Of a stretch of 10,594 nucleotides of DNA, positions 1 through 7,946 are shown one piece after another. Within the stretch, counting starts at the first letter, position 1, and every line of letters starts with the position of its first letter. The translations under genes were made by a program, and so were the position numbers. The stretch comes from an uncultured bacterium (lineage in GTDB: Bacteria > DUMJ01), in the NCBI GenBank assembly GCA_937958695.1, contig CALGNK010000039.1, positions 1-10,594 of the forward strand, in the 5' to 3' direction. Under the pieces are notes generated by a model that was not told the origin of the DNA, searched no databases, and was given only the letters and a program-made list of their open reading frames with translations.

Positions 1-45
1 GGTTTTAGAGTTTTAGAAAATCCAATATATTGCTAAGAGGTGATG
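1..45 (+). repeat. Leader segment, copy 1 (shared with 5948-6002)
   Basis: Positions 1-22 match 5948-5969 at 20 of 22 bases: GGTTTTAGAGTTT, two variable bases, then GAAAATC. In both places an A/T-rich stretch of about 12-14 bases and a purine-rich ribosome-site-like string follow (AAGAGGTG at 35-42 here). Here the string abuts an ATG at 43 that opens only a six-codon frame ending at 63, so no gene starts here. The copy may continue left of the window. It is either a shared regulatory element or a duplicated leader remnant; the sequence does not decide. Confidence 0.5.
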
Positions 46-157
46 TTATTTAGAAAAAGATAGATTTTATAGAGATTATAAAGGAAGTGCAAAAAGTCAA
101 GTTAACCTAAATGGTAGATATATTAAAGAATTTAATAAAGATAGGAGGTAAAAAGAG
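46..157 (+). promoter_or_regulatory. Leader of the first transport gene, no clear promoter
   Basis: A/T-rich stretch ahead of the first binding-protein gene. TATAAA at 77-82 and TATATT at 119-124 could be -10 boxes, but neither has a recognisable -35 box at the right distance, so I name no promoter. TAACC-N5-GGTA at 103-116 recurs at 5904-5917 downstream of the second unit's promoter. A strong ribosome site AGGAGG lies at 143-148, nine bases before the ATG at 158. Confidence 0.35.
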
Positions 158-1654
158 ATGTTTAGAGGAAAGATTGCGAGATTTTTAGTTATTTTATTAG
201 TGTTAGGTTTATTAACATCCTTAGCGTTTGCCCAAGAGAAACCTACTTTTGGTCCTAAAGCTTCTTTAAAAGGTGAACTTCAAATCTACTTACAAGCATA
301 TACTCCTAGGGCAAGGACAGAAGCAGATAGGTGGCCTCCTCCTCAGTATGCCTGGACTATTCAGAAAGAATACGAAAAAATTCATCCTGGCGTTAAGATA
401 AGATTCTTAGAAGCGGTTGAGACCGATTACTTTATCTGGATACAAACTAGACTGATAGGTGGAGAAGCTCCGCATATCTTTTGGGGACACCATGCCTGGG
501 CAGAAGAATGGGGACCTAAGGGTTTGCTTATCTCTATGGACCCTTATTTAGAAATGCCTAATCCCTATATACCTGGCAACAAGAAATGGCGTGATATATT
601 TGATCCTAATGTCTTAGCAATAAATGCTGCTCCAGATGGAAAACAGTATACGATAAATGGTGACCTTGTAACTACTGGAATCTTCTACAATAAGGATGTA
701 TTTGACCAGTTAGGGCTTAAAGTTCCAAGATACTGGGATGAGTTTATTACAGTTCTTAGCAAGATTAAGGCGGATGGTAAATATATACCTATGAGTTGGG
801 CAGGGGCAGAAAAAGAGGTTGCCTATTCATGGTTGAATAGATTTACCAGGTATCCACTTTATAAGCCGTTGATGAAAGAATTTGATGTTATTCCCGAGGA
901 AAAGCCAGGTCTAGTAACTCAAAAAGAGCAAGCCCTAGCATGGAAGAAAGGGATAGAAACTATAAGCAGCGAAAGATGGAAGATAGGAGCTCAGCTTCAA
1001 AAAGAACTATCTAAATATTGGAGTCCAGGATTTTTAGGTTTATCAATGGCCCAAGCTTATGATCAATTCATTACTGGTAAAGCGGCAATGCACCTAAATG
1101 GAAGTTGGCAGATAAAACCAGTTAGGTTGGATCCATTGAGAAAGTTCAATTGGGGTTGGATGCCATTCCCAGTTGTTACTAGTAAGACCACTAAATATGC
1201 TCCAAGAGCTGGAGAGATAAAGGGATTAACTTTAGGAGGACCTTCCGCTGCTTTTCAGTTTAATGTTCCTACTTCTGCTCAGAAACAAGGAATGTTAGAA
1301 GCGGCGATTGACTTTCTAATGTATCTTACTGCTCCAAAGAATGCAGGTCCGCTAATAGCGGATTTGGGTGCTTTCCTTCCTAGTATTAAAGGGGTAAGGC
1401 CTGCTAAGGAGTTAGAAGCAGTTTTCTGGAAGCCTGGTACTTATGAATTTCTTGAGTTAATCTTTCCAAATCCAGGATATGTAGATATAACTGAAGAAGC
1501 TAAGGATAAGAATTATAAGTTATGGCAGTTATATATAGGGGACCAGATCTCTCTAGATAAATATGTAGAAGAAGTTACGAAGAATTTAGATGATGCTGTA
1601 AATAAACTTATCAAAGAACACAATTGGGATTTTAGTAAATACGGAGTTAAGTAG
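158..1654 (+). CDS. Carbohydrate ABC transporter, family-1 solute-binding protein
   Basis: Extracytoplasmic binding protein that captures a sugar or oligosaccharide for the permease pair encoded next. Residues 1-25 are a signal peptide (basic start, leucine/valine-rich core, LAFA end) with cleavage expected after A25. There is no lipobox cysteine, so it is likely free in the periplasm or outer space. Family-1 hallmarks are visible: FYNKD at 176-180 followed by LGL and P..WDEF at 185-196, and the GKAAM...GSW motif at 307-317. At 498 residues it is longer than the usual 400-430. ATG start is supported by AGGAGG nine bases upstream. It is separated from the permeases by a strong hairpin, which would let it be made in excess over them. 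No ATPase gene is present; such importers often share one encoded elsewhere. Family is clear; the substrate cannot be read. Confidence 0.92.
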   Translation: MFRGKIARFLVILLVLGLLTSLAFAQEKPTFGPKASLKGELQIYLQAYTPRARTEADRWPPPQYAWTIQKEYEKIHPGVKIRFLEAVETDYFIWIQTRLIGGEAPHIFWGHHAWAEEWGPKGLLISMDPYLEMPNPYIPGNKKWRDIFDPNVLAINAAPDGKQYTINGDLVTTGIFYNKDVFDQLGLKVPRYWDEFITVLSKIKADGKYIPMSWAGAEKEVAYSWLNRFTRYPLYKPLMKEFDVIPEEKPGLVTQKEQALAWKKGIETISSERWKIGAQLQKELSKYWSPGFLGLSMAQAYDQFITGKAAMHLNGSWQIKPVRLDPLRKFNWGWMPFPVVTSKTTKYAPRAGEIKGLTLGGPSAAFQFNVPTSAQKQGMLEAAIDFLMYLTAPKNAGPLIADLGAFLPSIKGVRPAKELEAVFWKPGTYEFLELIFPNPGYVDITEEAKDKNYKLWQLYIGDQISLDKYVEEVTKNLDDAVNKLIKEHNWDFSKYGVK

Positions 1655-1665
1655 AGTAAAATAGC

Positions 1666-1722
1666 GATAAGGGAGATAGAACCAAAAGTTTAACATTTAA
1701 AGTGGTTCTATACTCCCTTATC
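1666..1722 (+). terminator. Strong intercistronic hairpin (partial terminator or mRNA stabiliser)
   Basis: GATAAGGGAGATAGAACCA (1666-1684) pairs with 1703-1722 over 19 base pairs, interrupted only by one bulged A at 1712, around an 18-base loop. A weak T-rich tail (TTTAATTCTTT) follows. It starts 12 bases after the binding-protein stop codon and ends 28 bases before the permease start. The poor T-tract suggests partial termination or protection of the upstream mRNA from 3' decay rather than a full stop; this functional reading is inference. Confidence 0.8.
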
Positions 1723-1750
1723 TTTAATTCTTTGAAAGGGGTAGATATTA

Positions 1751-2659
1751 ATGAGAGAAAATTCTCTTCTTAAGAATATTTATAAAAACAAATTTATTTA
1801 CCTTTCTCTTGTACCAACATTTGCATTTTTATTAACTTTTAACTATTTTCCTGCCATCAATGCCCTTTATCATTCTCTATTTGAGTGGGATGGTATTGGA
1901 TATGAAAAATTTATAGGGATCAACAATTTTATAAATCTTTTTAAAGACCCTGTATTTATTATAGCACTGAAAAACGTTTCTATCCTTGCTATAGCTGGAG
2001 TTATCATATCTATAACTTTTCCTCTTTTAGCAGCAGAGTTAACATTTAATCTTAGAAACTTAAGGATGCAATATTTATATCGTACCATGTTTGTAGTACC
2101 TATGGTAGTTCCTGGGGTTGTAATTCTTTTACTCTGGGGATTTATATATAGGGCTGATGGACTTCTAAATAAAATTCTTATAACGATGGATTTAAGCAAT
2201 CTTGCTAGACCTTGGTTAGGAGACTTTAAAACCGCTCTATACGCAATTATATTCATAGGTTTTCCTTGGATTGGTTCTTTTAACTATCTGATATATCTAG
2301 CTGGGCTTCAAAGCATTAATAGAGAATTATTTGAATCAAGTATAATAGATGGAGCTACTAGACTTCAGCAGATATTCTACATAGATATCCCTATGCTACT
2401 TGGTCAGATTAAGCTCATACTTATACTAACTATTATAGGTGTAATGCAAGGTTACACTATTCAAATAGTTCTGACACAGGGAGGCCCTGGTTATTCAACT
2501 ATGGTTCCAGGAATGTATATGTATAACAGTGCCTTTCAATACTATAAGATGGGCTATGGTTGTGCTATTGGGACATTTTTGTTTGGAGTTATACTCTTTT
2601 TAACTATAATTAGCCGTAAATATATTCAAGCTCCTACAGAATTTGGAGGTGCCAAATGA
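1751..2659 (+). CDS. Carbohydrate ABC transporter permease, MalF/UgpA-like
   Basis: First membrane subunit of a CUT1-type sugar importer, 302 residues. About six hydrophobic spans are visible: roughly 17-37, 75-100, 108-132, 160-185, 215-240 and 265-290. The cytoplasmic EAA loop that docks on the ATPase lies at about 192-214 and reads LFESSIIDGA followed by a proline-ended stretch. It has ESS where EAA is more usual, but keeps the DGA core. The short N-terminus lacks the large extra domain of E. coli MalF, as in most relatives. AAAGGGG at 1735-1741 serves the ATG. The gene overlaps the next permease by four bases (ATGA), so the two are translationally coupled and should form a heterodimer. 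Substrate unknown. Confidence 0.93.
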   Translation: MRENSLLKNIYKNKFIYLSLVPTFAFLLTFNYFPAINALYHSLFEWDGIGYEKFIGINNFINLFKDPVFIIALKNVSILAIAGVIISITFPLLAAELTFNLRNLRMQYLYRTMFVVPMVVPGVVILLLWGFIYRADGLLNKILITMDLSNLARPWLGDFKTALYAIIFIGFPWIGSFNYLIYLAGLQSINRELFESSIIDGATRLQQIFYIDIPMLLGQIKLILILTIIGVMQGYTIQIVLTQGGPGYSTMVPGMYMYNSAFQYYKMGYGCAIGTFLFGVILFLTIISRKYIQAPTEFGGAK

Positions 2660-3477
2660 ACAAGGCTTATATAGGAGAATTTTTCAAACATTTCTCAATT
2701 ATTATCCTTATCCTATTAACACTTTATCCTTTTTTCTTCTTAATAATATCATCACTGAAAAGCCATGAAGAATTTACCCATAATTTTTTAGGTTTTCCAG
2801 CACATATAAGATGGGTAAATTACACCGCTGCTTGGAAAGCGGTAAGTAGATATATTTATAATAGCCTTATAATGAGCTCTCTTACCGTAGTTATGGTGGT
2901 ATTTTTATCCTCTTATGTTGGATATATATTTGCCAGATATAAATTCCCAGGAAGAGACTTTCTCTTCTATGCCATTATAAGCTTGCTTATGATCCCCGGG
3001 GCTTTAACTTTGATCCCCCAATTTATCATCGTGAAAAATTTGGGCCTATTAAATACTAGGTGGGCATGTATACTACCTTGGACTTCGGGAGGACAGATTT
3101 TTGCAATATTTGTTATACATAGTTTTATGAGTTCACTCCCAGAAGAATTATTTGAGGCAGCCAGAGTAGATGGTGCAGGGATATTCCAGATTTATGCAAG
3201 GATAGCTGTTCCTCTATCTTATCCAACTCTTGTTACTATAGCCATTATGCATTTTGTTGGAACTTGGAATGACATCATCTGGCCATTGGTAACTATCACG
3301 AAACCTGAGCTTAGACCAGTAACTGTAGGAATAATGGCTTTTAATTCCGCTTACTATCAAAATTATGGACCTCTATTTGCTGGATACATACTAGCATCTA
3401 TACCCTTGGTAATACTTTTTATCTTTACTATGAGATTTTATATCCAAGGACTACTTTCTGGAGCTATAAAGATGTAA
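2656..3477 (+). CDS. Carbohydrate ABC transporter permease, MalG/UgpE-like
   Basis: Second membrane subunit of the importer, 273 residues, with about six hydrophobic spans (roughly 12-33, 70-95, 103-128, 138-160, 183-205 and 238-262). The EAA loop is textbook: LFEAARVDGA from residue 165, then the I.VPL ending. The family end motif, G(L/I)..GA.K, is seen as GLLSGAIKM at the C-terminus. Its ATG lies within the stop codon overlap of the upstream permease, with GGAGG at 2645-2649, six bases ahead. The next gene begins 24 bases after its stop with its own strong ribosome site, so all are probably on one transcript. The family is certain; the sugar is not. Confidence 0.94.
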   Translation: MNKAYIGEFFKHFSIIILILLTLYPFFFLIISSLKSHEEFTHNFLGFPAHIRWVNYTAAWKAVSRYIYNSLIMSSLTVVMVVFLSSYVGYIFARYKFPGRDFLFYAIISLLMIPGALTLIPQFIIVKNLGLLNTRWACILPWTSGGQIFAIFVIHSFMSSLPEELFEAARVDGAGIFQIYARIAVPLSYPTLVTIAIMHFVGTWNDIIWPLVTITKPELRPVTVGIMAFNSAYYQNYGPLFAGYILASIPLVILFIFTMRFYIQGLLSGAIKM

Positions 3478-3501
3478 GGATAAATTTTAGGAGGAAAATA
3501 T

Positions 3502-5841
3502 ATGTCTAAAAGGATAAAAGTTCTATCTCTTGGTATATCTTTAAAGCCTTTTAAGAGTAAAAGTAGAGATTTTATCTTTTCTAAGATAGAAGAGTTATTC
3601 AGTTTATGGTTTCCTTTAATGAAAGAGGCAGAAGAAGTCTGGTTTAATTTTATGATAGGTAACGGAGACTTGGTCTTAACTTGGGATGGTAATCCTTACT
3701 CAGAGTTTGAGTGGGATCATTACAAAGGGCATAACAATCCTTTATATGCAGGATATAAGTTTAATCCTATTACACTGAGAAATTATACAGAAGACTGGGT
3801 TCACTTTACCTACAGTGATCTAAAGTTTATCTTTTCTTCTCTTAGACTTTTACTTGGGGAAAAAGGCTTAAGATTGAGGATCATAGTGAATATAGAGCCA
3901 GGTCCAGAGTTTAGTGAATCTTCGTTCAGATATATAAAGCATCCGGAAATCCTTGAATTCCAAGGAGGCGGACATGGAAACTCAATCTCATTTAAGGCAA
4001 AATTTAACGGAGATAAAGATAGATATGCCAGCTATCCGAATGGAATCCCAGAAGGAGAACCTTTTGGAAGATTTTTAGGAAGACAGATAAAGAAATTTAT
4101 TGAATTTACAGAGATAGATGGGGTTTCTTTTTCTAATGGGCTTGGGTTTGGAACTCATCCTTGGTCTTTGATTGGCCATAATTTTGATGGGAAAAGATTT
4201 AATCTAGTTAATTTCGACTCAGAATCTAGAGAGATAGAGGAATTTTGGAGATTACTGAGGAAAGAAGTCCCAGAAATTATAATTACAGCTCAGGGGACTA
4301 ATTGGCCTGTAGGGGTTGATATATCTATAAGATGCGTCCCTATGAAAAAGATATATGAAAATTATATCACCAGACCCCTTAGTACCACAGTCTCTGTATT
4401 TTTCAATGACTCTTTAGGTTTTGCTATGGCAAGCTATTTATCTCGCATAGCTTCTGTTAATTCTTTTGATTTTGGATATTATCTATTAGACCCTTGGTAT
4501 CCTCAAGATGCATGGGAAGATTTTCCTTACGATCATCAACCATTTGACATCTACTGCCCAATGTCTAGCGGAGTAATAGAAAAAGAAGGAAAGACTATTG
4601 CCCCGGAGAACATAAGTTGTGGTGGAGTAAATGATGATAATGGGGATTTCTGTGAAGATACAGTATATGAAGTAATACCACATCTGAGAAAGGCTATTTT
4701 ACACCGTCCTGATAAGCCTGGTATATTGATATGGTTATATCCATTTAATGAATATAACGAAGTTGGTTTAAAAACACCAAATTTATTGAAAAACTTGTTT
4801 TTCTGGGATTGTTTTACCGCTTCTAGCATAGACAACGGATTACCTTTGAACACAGTAATCTCTACTACTAATTTTAGCGAGATGAATTTTGACCCACTGA
4901 AGAATTCAATACTATATACCTGTGTACCTTTATATCATTGGGATTATAGTGAGAAAATAGAAAACTTTGTAAAATCAGGGGGGAAAGTTATTGTTTATGG
5001 TTCTATACTATATGCAGATGATAAATTTAAAAACATTTTAAACCTAAAAGTAGGAGAGGAGATAGAAGGAGAATTAGAACTTTTTAAAAGGACATATGAG
5101 CCAAATAAGGAAGAAAGAGTTCTTTTACACCATGAATCAGATATCTCTGGAGGGCCCATAGTAGAGGAATTAAGAAATCCTGAAGACCCATACACTACGG
5201 TTATATATGAAGCGGTAAAGGGAAAAATTAAGAAGGTATATGCAAGTTTGAGATATCTTCCAGAATGGAATGGCGGTAAAATATTATGGCTTAGGGGCAC
5301 ATTACCTTTTGCATTAGATGGAGAGAACATCAAATTTAAAGATCCTTTATCTGCAAAAATCCCGAGGCTTCTTCTAGAATATCTTGATTACTATATTGGG
5401 CAAGATCCAGAAGGGTGTAAAAGCTTACAGATATTTATTTCAAGATCTAATAATGCATATATCTTTTCTGGCTATAAGCCAGATACCACTGTAAGGTGTT
5501 TGCTCAGATTCCCTGAGGGTGCCCCTATACTTTTCAATTATGATGTACCTATAGAAAATGGGGCTTCTATATACTATTTCTCAAAGTCTTTCCACGAAGA
5601 ATGTAGGATCTTTGTAAGGCAATCTTCAGGAAAGATAAAGTGTAAAAGAACACTCAGACACGAGTTTACCGAAGATGAAGTAGAAATTACTGGTTTAAAG
5701 ACCTCTGAGATTATCTTTTATCCTCCAGAGGATAAACTAGAATATGTCTGTATAAATCCAAAATACGATCTAGAGATAGATAAGAACGTAAAGCGGATAA
5801 GGATAAAAGGAGTGGAGGATAGAGTAATTATAAGCTGGTAG
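3502..5841 (+). CDS. Uncharacterised large protein, glycoside hydrolase-like TIM barrel
   Basis: 779 residues with no signal peptide or membrane span, so cytoplasmic. I do not recognise a named family. The first ~400 residues alternate strands and helices as in a TIM barrel, with strand-end acidic clusters typical of sugar hydrolases: NIEPGPEF around E132 and EIDGVSFSNG at 204-213. This part is rich in Trp/Tyr/His/Asp, as in carbohydrate enzymes. A middle section (about 420-520) contains NFVKSGGKVIVYG (488-500), reminiscent of the amidotransferase-like domain of GH42-type enzymes. The last ~200 residues look beta-rich. AGGAGG at 3489-3494, seven bases before the ATG, supports the start. Its place right after the permeases suggests it acts on the imported sugar. 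Hydrolase activity is inference; it could be a lyase, phosphorylase or a catalytically dead relative. Confidence 0.7.
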   Translation: MSKRIKVLSLGISLKPFKSKSRDFIFSKIEELFSLWFPLMKEAEEVWFNFMIGNGDLVLTWDGNPYSEFEWDHYKGHNNPLYAGYKFNPITLRNYTEDWVHFTYSDLKFIFSSLRLLLGEKGLRLRIIVNIEPGPEFSESSFRYIKHPEILEFQGGGHGNSISFKAKFNGDKDRYASYPNGIPEGEPFGRFLGRQIKKFIEFTEIDGVSFSNGLGFGTHPWSLIGHNFDGKRFNLVNFDSESREIEEFWRLLRKEVPEIIITAQGTNWPVGVDISIRCVPMKKIYENYITRPLSTTVSVFFNDSLGFAMASYLSRIASVNSFDFGYYLLDPWYPQDAWEDFPYDHQPFDIYCPMSSGVIEKEGKTIAPENISCGGVNDDNGDFCEDTVYEVIPHLRKAILHRPDKPGILIWLYPFNEYNEVGLKTPNLLKNLFFWDCFTASSIDNGLPLNTVISTTNFSEMNFDPLKNSILYTCVPLYHWDYSEKIENFVKSGGKVIVYGSILYADDKFKNILNLKVGEEIEGELELFKRTYEPNKEERVLLHHESDISGGPIVEELRNPEDPYTTVIYEAVKGKIKKVYASLRYLPEWNGGKILWLRGTLPFALDGENIKFKDPLSAKIPRLLLEYLDYYIGQDPEGCKSLQIFISRSNNAYIFSGYKPDTTVRCLLRFPEGAPILFNYDVPIENGASIYYFSKSFHEECRIFVRQSSGKIKCKRTLRHEFTEDEVEITGLKTSEIIFYPPEDKLEYVCINPKYDLEIDKNVKRIRIKGVEDRVIISW

Positions 5842-5860
5842 TTTCTTTTAAACTCCCTTT
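5837..5860 (+). terminator. Weak hairpin at the end of the first unit
   Basis: GG-AGTTT at 5837-5844 (bulged T at 5839) can pair with AAACT-CC at 5850-5856 around a five-base loop, followed by CTTT. It overlaps the stop codon of the 779-residue gene and abuts the -35 box of the next promoter. The stem is only seven A/T-leaning pairs with a short T run, so at best it is a weak terminator; read-through into the second unit is likely. Confidence 0.25.
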
Positions 5861-5887
5861 GACAAATGTGCGGGGAATAGGTAAAAT
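5859..5887 (+). promoter_or_regulatory. Sigma-70-type promoter for the second unit
   Basis: Perfect -35 box TTGACA (5859-5864), exactly 17 bases, then TAAAAT (5882-5887), one mismatch from the consensus -10. Transcription would start near 5894, leaving a leader of about 105 bases before the ATG at 6000. It is the best promoter in the window and marks the solute-binding protein, epimerase-like and GH4 genes as a separately controllable unit. Confidence 0.75.
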
Positions 5888-5903
5888 TAGAAATAAAGAT
5901 GTA

Positions 5904-5917
5904 TAACCTTAGGGGTA
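5904..5917 (+). promoter_or_regulatory. Possible operator TAACC-N5-GGTA just past the start site
   Basis: TAACCTTAGGGGTA has inverted ACC/GGT arms and sits about 10-24 bases after the predicted transcription start, where a repressor could act. The same arms and spacing occur at 103-116 (TAACCTAAATGGTA) in the leader of the first unit. The arms are short, so chance is not excluded. Confidence 0.3.
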
Positions 5918-5947
5918 AGATCTTAAATTGGAATTAAGACTGCAAGA

Positions 5948-5969
5948 GGTTTTAGAGTTTCCGAAAATC
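5948..5969 (+). repeat. Leader segment, copy 2 (shared with 1-22)
   Basis: Matches the first 22 bases of the window at 20 positions. It lies 14 bases before the AGGAGG (5984-5989) of the family-5 binding-protein gene. TTTT and AAAA blocks near its ends give a loose two-fold symmetry, as in some repressor operators. It lies about 55 bases inside the predicted transcript, so it could act in DNA or RNA. Confidence 0.5.
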
Positions 5970-5999
5970 TACAAAAAATTTTTAGGAGGTTCGGGAAAT

Positions 6000-7946
6000 A
6001 TGAAAAAAATATTATTAGGTTTACTTATTATTACTTTAATCTTTAGCCTAGGAGATATTTCTTTTGCACAGCAAAAGCCTATTCCGGGAATGGCTTATGA
6101 CTTAAGAAGATATGAAGAGATTACTGGTAAAAAGATTACTAAATTTAATGAGGCTCCAATGCTTGCTGAACTTGTAAGGCAAGGAAAACTACCCCCTGTA
6201 GAGAAGAGACTACCCCAAAATCCGCTTGTAATTGAGCCGATAGAAGAGATAGGTCAGTATGGTGGAACATGGAGACAACCATACATGGGAAGGGCAGATA
6301 GGTGGGTAGCTTATGGTCAAAGAGTATTTGAATATCTTTTTATGTTTGATAAAAATGGAAAAGCATATCCAAATTTGATAGAAAGTTACAAGGTATCTAA
6401 GGATCGTAAAAGATATACCCTTACTTTGAGAAAGGGAATAAAATGGTCTGATGGGAATCCTTTGACCACAGAAGATATAATGTTTTCCTATGAGGATGTT
6501 CTTCTAAACAAGGAACTATATCCTATAACGCCAGCATGGTTTACGGTAGGTGGAAAGCCTGGAACTATAAGGAAGATTGATGAGTATACATTTGAAATTA
6601 CGTTCTCAGAGTCTTATGGGGTCTTTCCAGAGAAAGAGGCTTACTTTGGATTTCCTATTAGGCCTGCTCATTACATGAAGCAATTTCATATTAAATATGC
6701 AGACCCTAAGCAATTGGAAAGTATGATAAAAGAGGCTAAATTACAATATTGGTATCAGTTATTCTCTCTAAAGGCAGGTTGGCTAGGGGATAACCCTGAG
6801 TATCCAGTTCTAACTGCTTGGAAATTTACCAGCGTCGACTCAGCTGGTAATATGATCTTTGAGAGAAACCCATACTACTGGAAGATAGATCCGGCTGGGA
6901 ATCAGCTTCCCTATATAGATAGGTGGAGAGTTGAGTTTGTCCAAGATGCACAGATGTTCAATATGAAAGTTTTACAAGGAGAAGCTGATTGTGCCTCTTT
7001 CCATGTAGACCTTTCAAACTATACCCTATTTATGGAAAATAGAGAAAAAGGTGCCTATAGAGTACTAAGGTGGCCTGCTGGAGATGGGGCTATGGTCACT
7101 TTTATGATCAACCAAGATGTAAAGGATCCTATTTTGAGAAAATTATTCCGTGATAAAAGATTTAGACAAGCCTTATCGCTTGCTATAGACAGAAATGAGA
7201 TCAACAAACTTTTTGTTTTTGGACTAGCAAAACCTAGACAGGCTTCTCTTACATCTTTTAGCCCATACTATGATCCTACTTGGGAAAAGGCTTATTCAGA
7301 ATACAATCCTAGTAAAGCAAATGAAATATTAGACAATATAGGGCTTAAGAGAGGTAAAGATGGGTATAGATTAAGACCAGATGGTAAGGTCTTAGAACTG
7401 ACGATAGAACTAACAGATATGTGGCCTATATGGGTAGATATTGCTCAGCTTACTGCTCAACAGTATTGGAAAGCTATAGGTATAAAGACAACTGTAAAGG
7501 TAGTTGAGAGAAGTCTATTAGGAGTAAGAGTAAGTAGTGGAGAACATCAAATAACGATATGGAATATGGATAGAGCTGTAAATCCTATAGTTGATCCTTG
7601 TTATCTAGTTCCATATAGAAGTGGTTTACAATGGGCACCTCTTTCGGCAATGTGGTATGCAACAAGGGGTAAAGGAGGAGAAAGGCCACCAGCAGATTTA
7701 ATTCAGTTACAAAAACTTATGGACCAGCTAAATCGTCAGATAGATGAGAAGAGTCGTTCTAAGATTATGGAAAAAATTATAGAACTTCATAAGGATAATA
7801 TCTGGATGATTGGAACCGTAGGAGAACAGCCTCAATTAGTCATAGTAAAGAACAACTTTAGAAATGTTCCTGAGGAATTAGTCTTCGATGAGATACTAAG
7901 ATATGAACGTATAGTACATCCTTGTCACTTCTTCATAAAGAAATAA
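6000..7946 (+). CDS. ABC transporter solute-binding protein, family 5 (oligopeptide/oligosaccharide type)
   Basis: Large binding protein of the DppA/OppA class, 648 residues from the ATG at 6000. The frame is open upstream to a TTG at 5928, but the ATG is preferred: AGGAGG (5984-5989) lies ten bases ahead and the protein then begins with a clean signal peptide (MKK, hydrophobic core, SFA with cleavage after A23). No lipobox cysteine follows. The family signature is clear around 137-160 (LRKGIKWSDG, then TTEDIMFSYE), with RNPYYWK at 289-295 and RFRQALSLAIDR from 387. In thermophiles such proteins often bind oligosaccharides instead of peptides, and the glycosidase context favours that here (inference). 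No matching DppB/C-type permease or ATPase is nearby, so it must work with subunits encoded elsewhere. Its stop overlaps the next start by one base. Confidence 0.9.
   Translation: MKKILLGLLIITLIFSLGDISFAQQKPIPGMAYDLRRYEEITGKKITKFNEAPMLAELVRQGKLPPVEKRLPQNPLVIEPIEEIGQYGGTWRQPYMGRADRWVAYGQRVFEYLFMFDKNGKAYPNLIESYKVSKDRKRYTLTLRKGIKWSDGNPLTTEDIMFSYEDVLLNKELYPITPAWFTVGGKPGTIRKIDEYTFEITFSESYGVFPEKEAYFGFPIRPAHYMKQFHIKYADPKQLESMIKEAKLQYWYQLFSLKAGWLGDNPEYPVLTAWKFTSVDSAGNMIFERNPYYWKIDPAGNQLPYIDRWRVEFVQDAQMFNMKVLQGEADCASFHVDLSNYTLFMENREKGAYRVLRWPAGDGAMVTFMINQDVKDPILRKLFRDKRFRQALSLAIDRNEINKLFVFGLAKPRQASLTSFSPYYDPTWEKAYSEYNPSKANEILDNIGLKRGKDGYRLRPDGKVLELTIELTDMWPIWVDIAQLTAQQYWKAIGIKTTVKVVERSLLGVRVSSGEHQITIWNMDRAVNPIVDPCYLVPYRSGLQWAPLSAMWYATRGKGGERPPADLIQLQKLMDQLNRQIDEKSRSKIMEKIIELHKDNIWMIGTVGEQPQLVIVKNNFRNVPEELVFDEILRYERIVHPCHFFIKK

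Noticed and set aside
1-15. GTTTTAGAG resembles the start of some type II CRISPR repeats.
   Set aside because: Only two copies 5.9 kb apart, no spacers, no cas genes and no extended repeat; the likeness is short and A/T-rich.
43-63. Six-codon leader peptide (MLFRKR) after AAGAGGTG.
   Set aside because: The ribosome-like site touches the ATG, leaving no proper spacer, and there is no attenuator structure nearby that would need it.
1870-2256. A 128-codon open frame on the minus strand inside the MalF-like permease gene.
   Set aside because: It is antisense to a clear gene, lacks a ribosome site and has no recognisable motif; a shadow frame.
4486-5333. Several minus-strand open frames within the 779-residue gene.
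   Set aside because: All lie opposite a continuous plus-strand gene with normal codon use; their composition is low-complexity and no start signals are seen.
5928-5999. A 24-codon N-terminal extension of the family-5 binding protein from a TTG.
   Set aside because: It would bury the signal peptide, lacks a well-placed ribosome site, and the ATG at 6000 has AGGAGG ten bases upstream.
7922-7945. TTG start extending the isomerase-like protein by eight residues.
   Set aside because: The ATG at 7946 forms a TAATG coupling with the upstream stop, and the family's first strand begins right after it.
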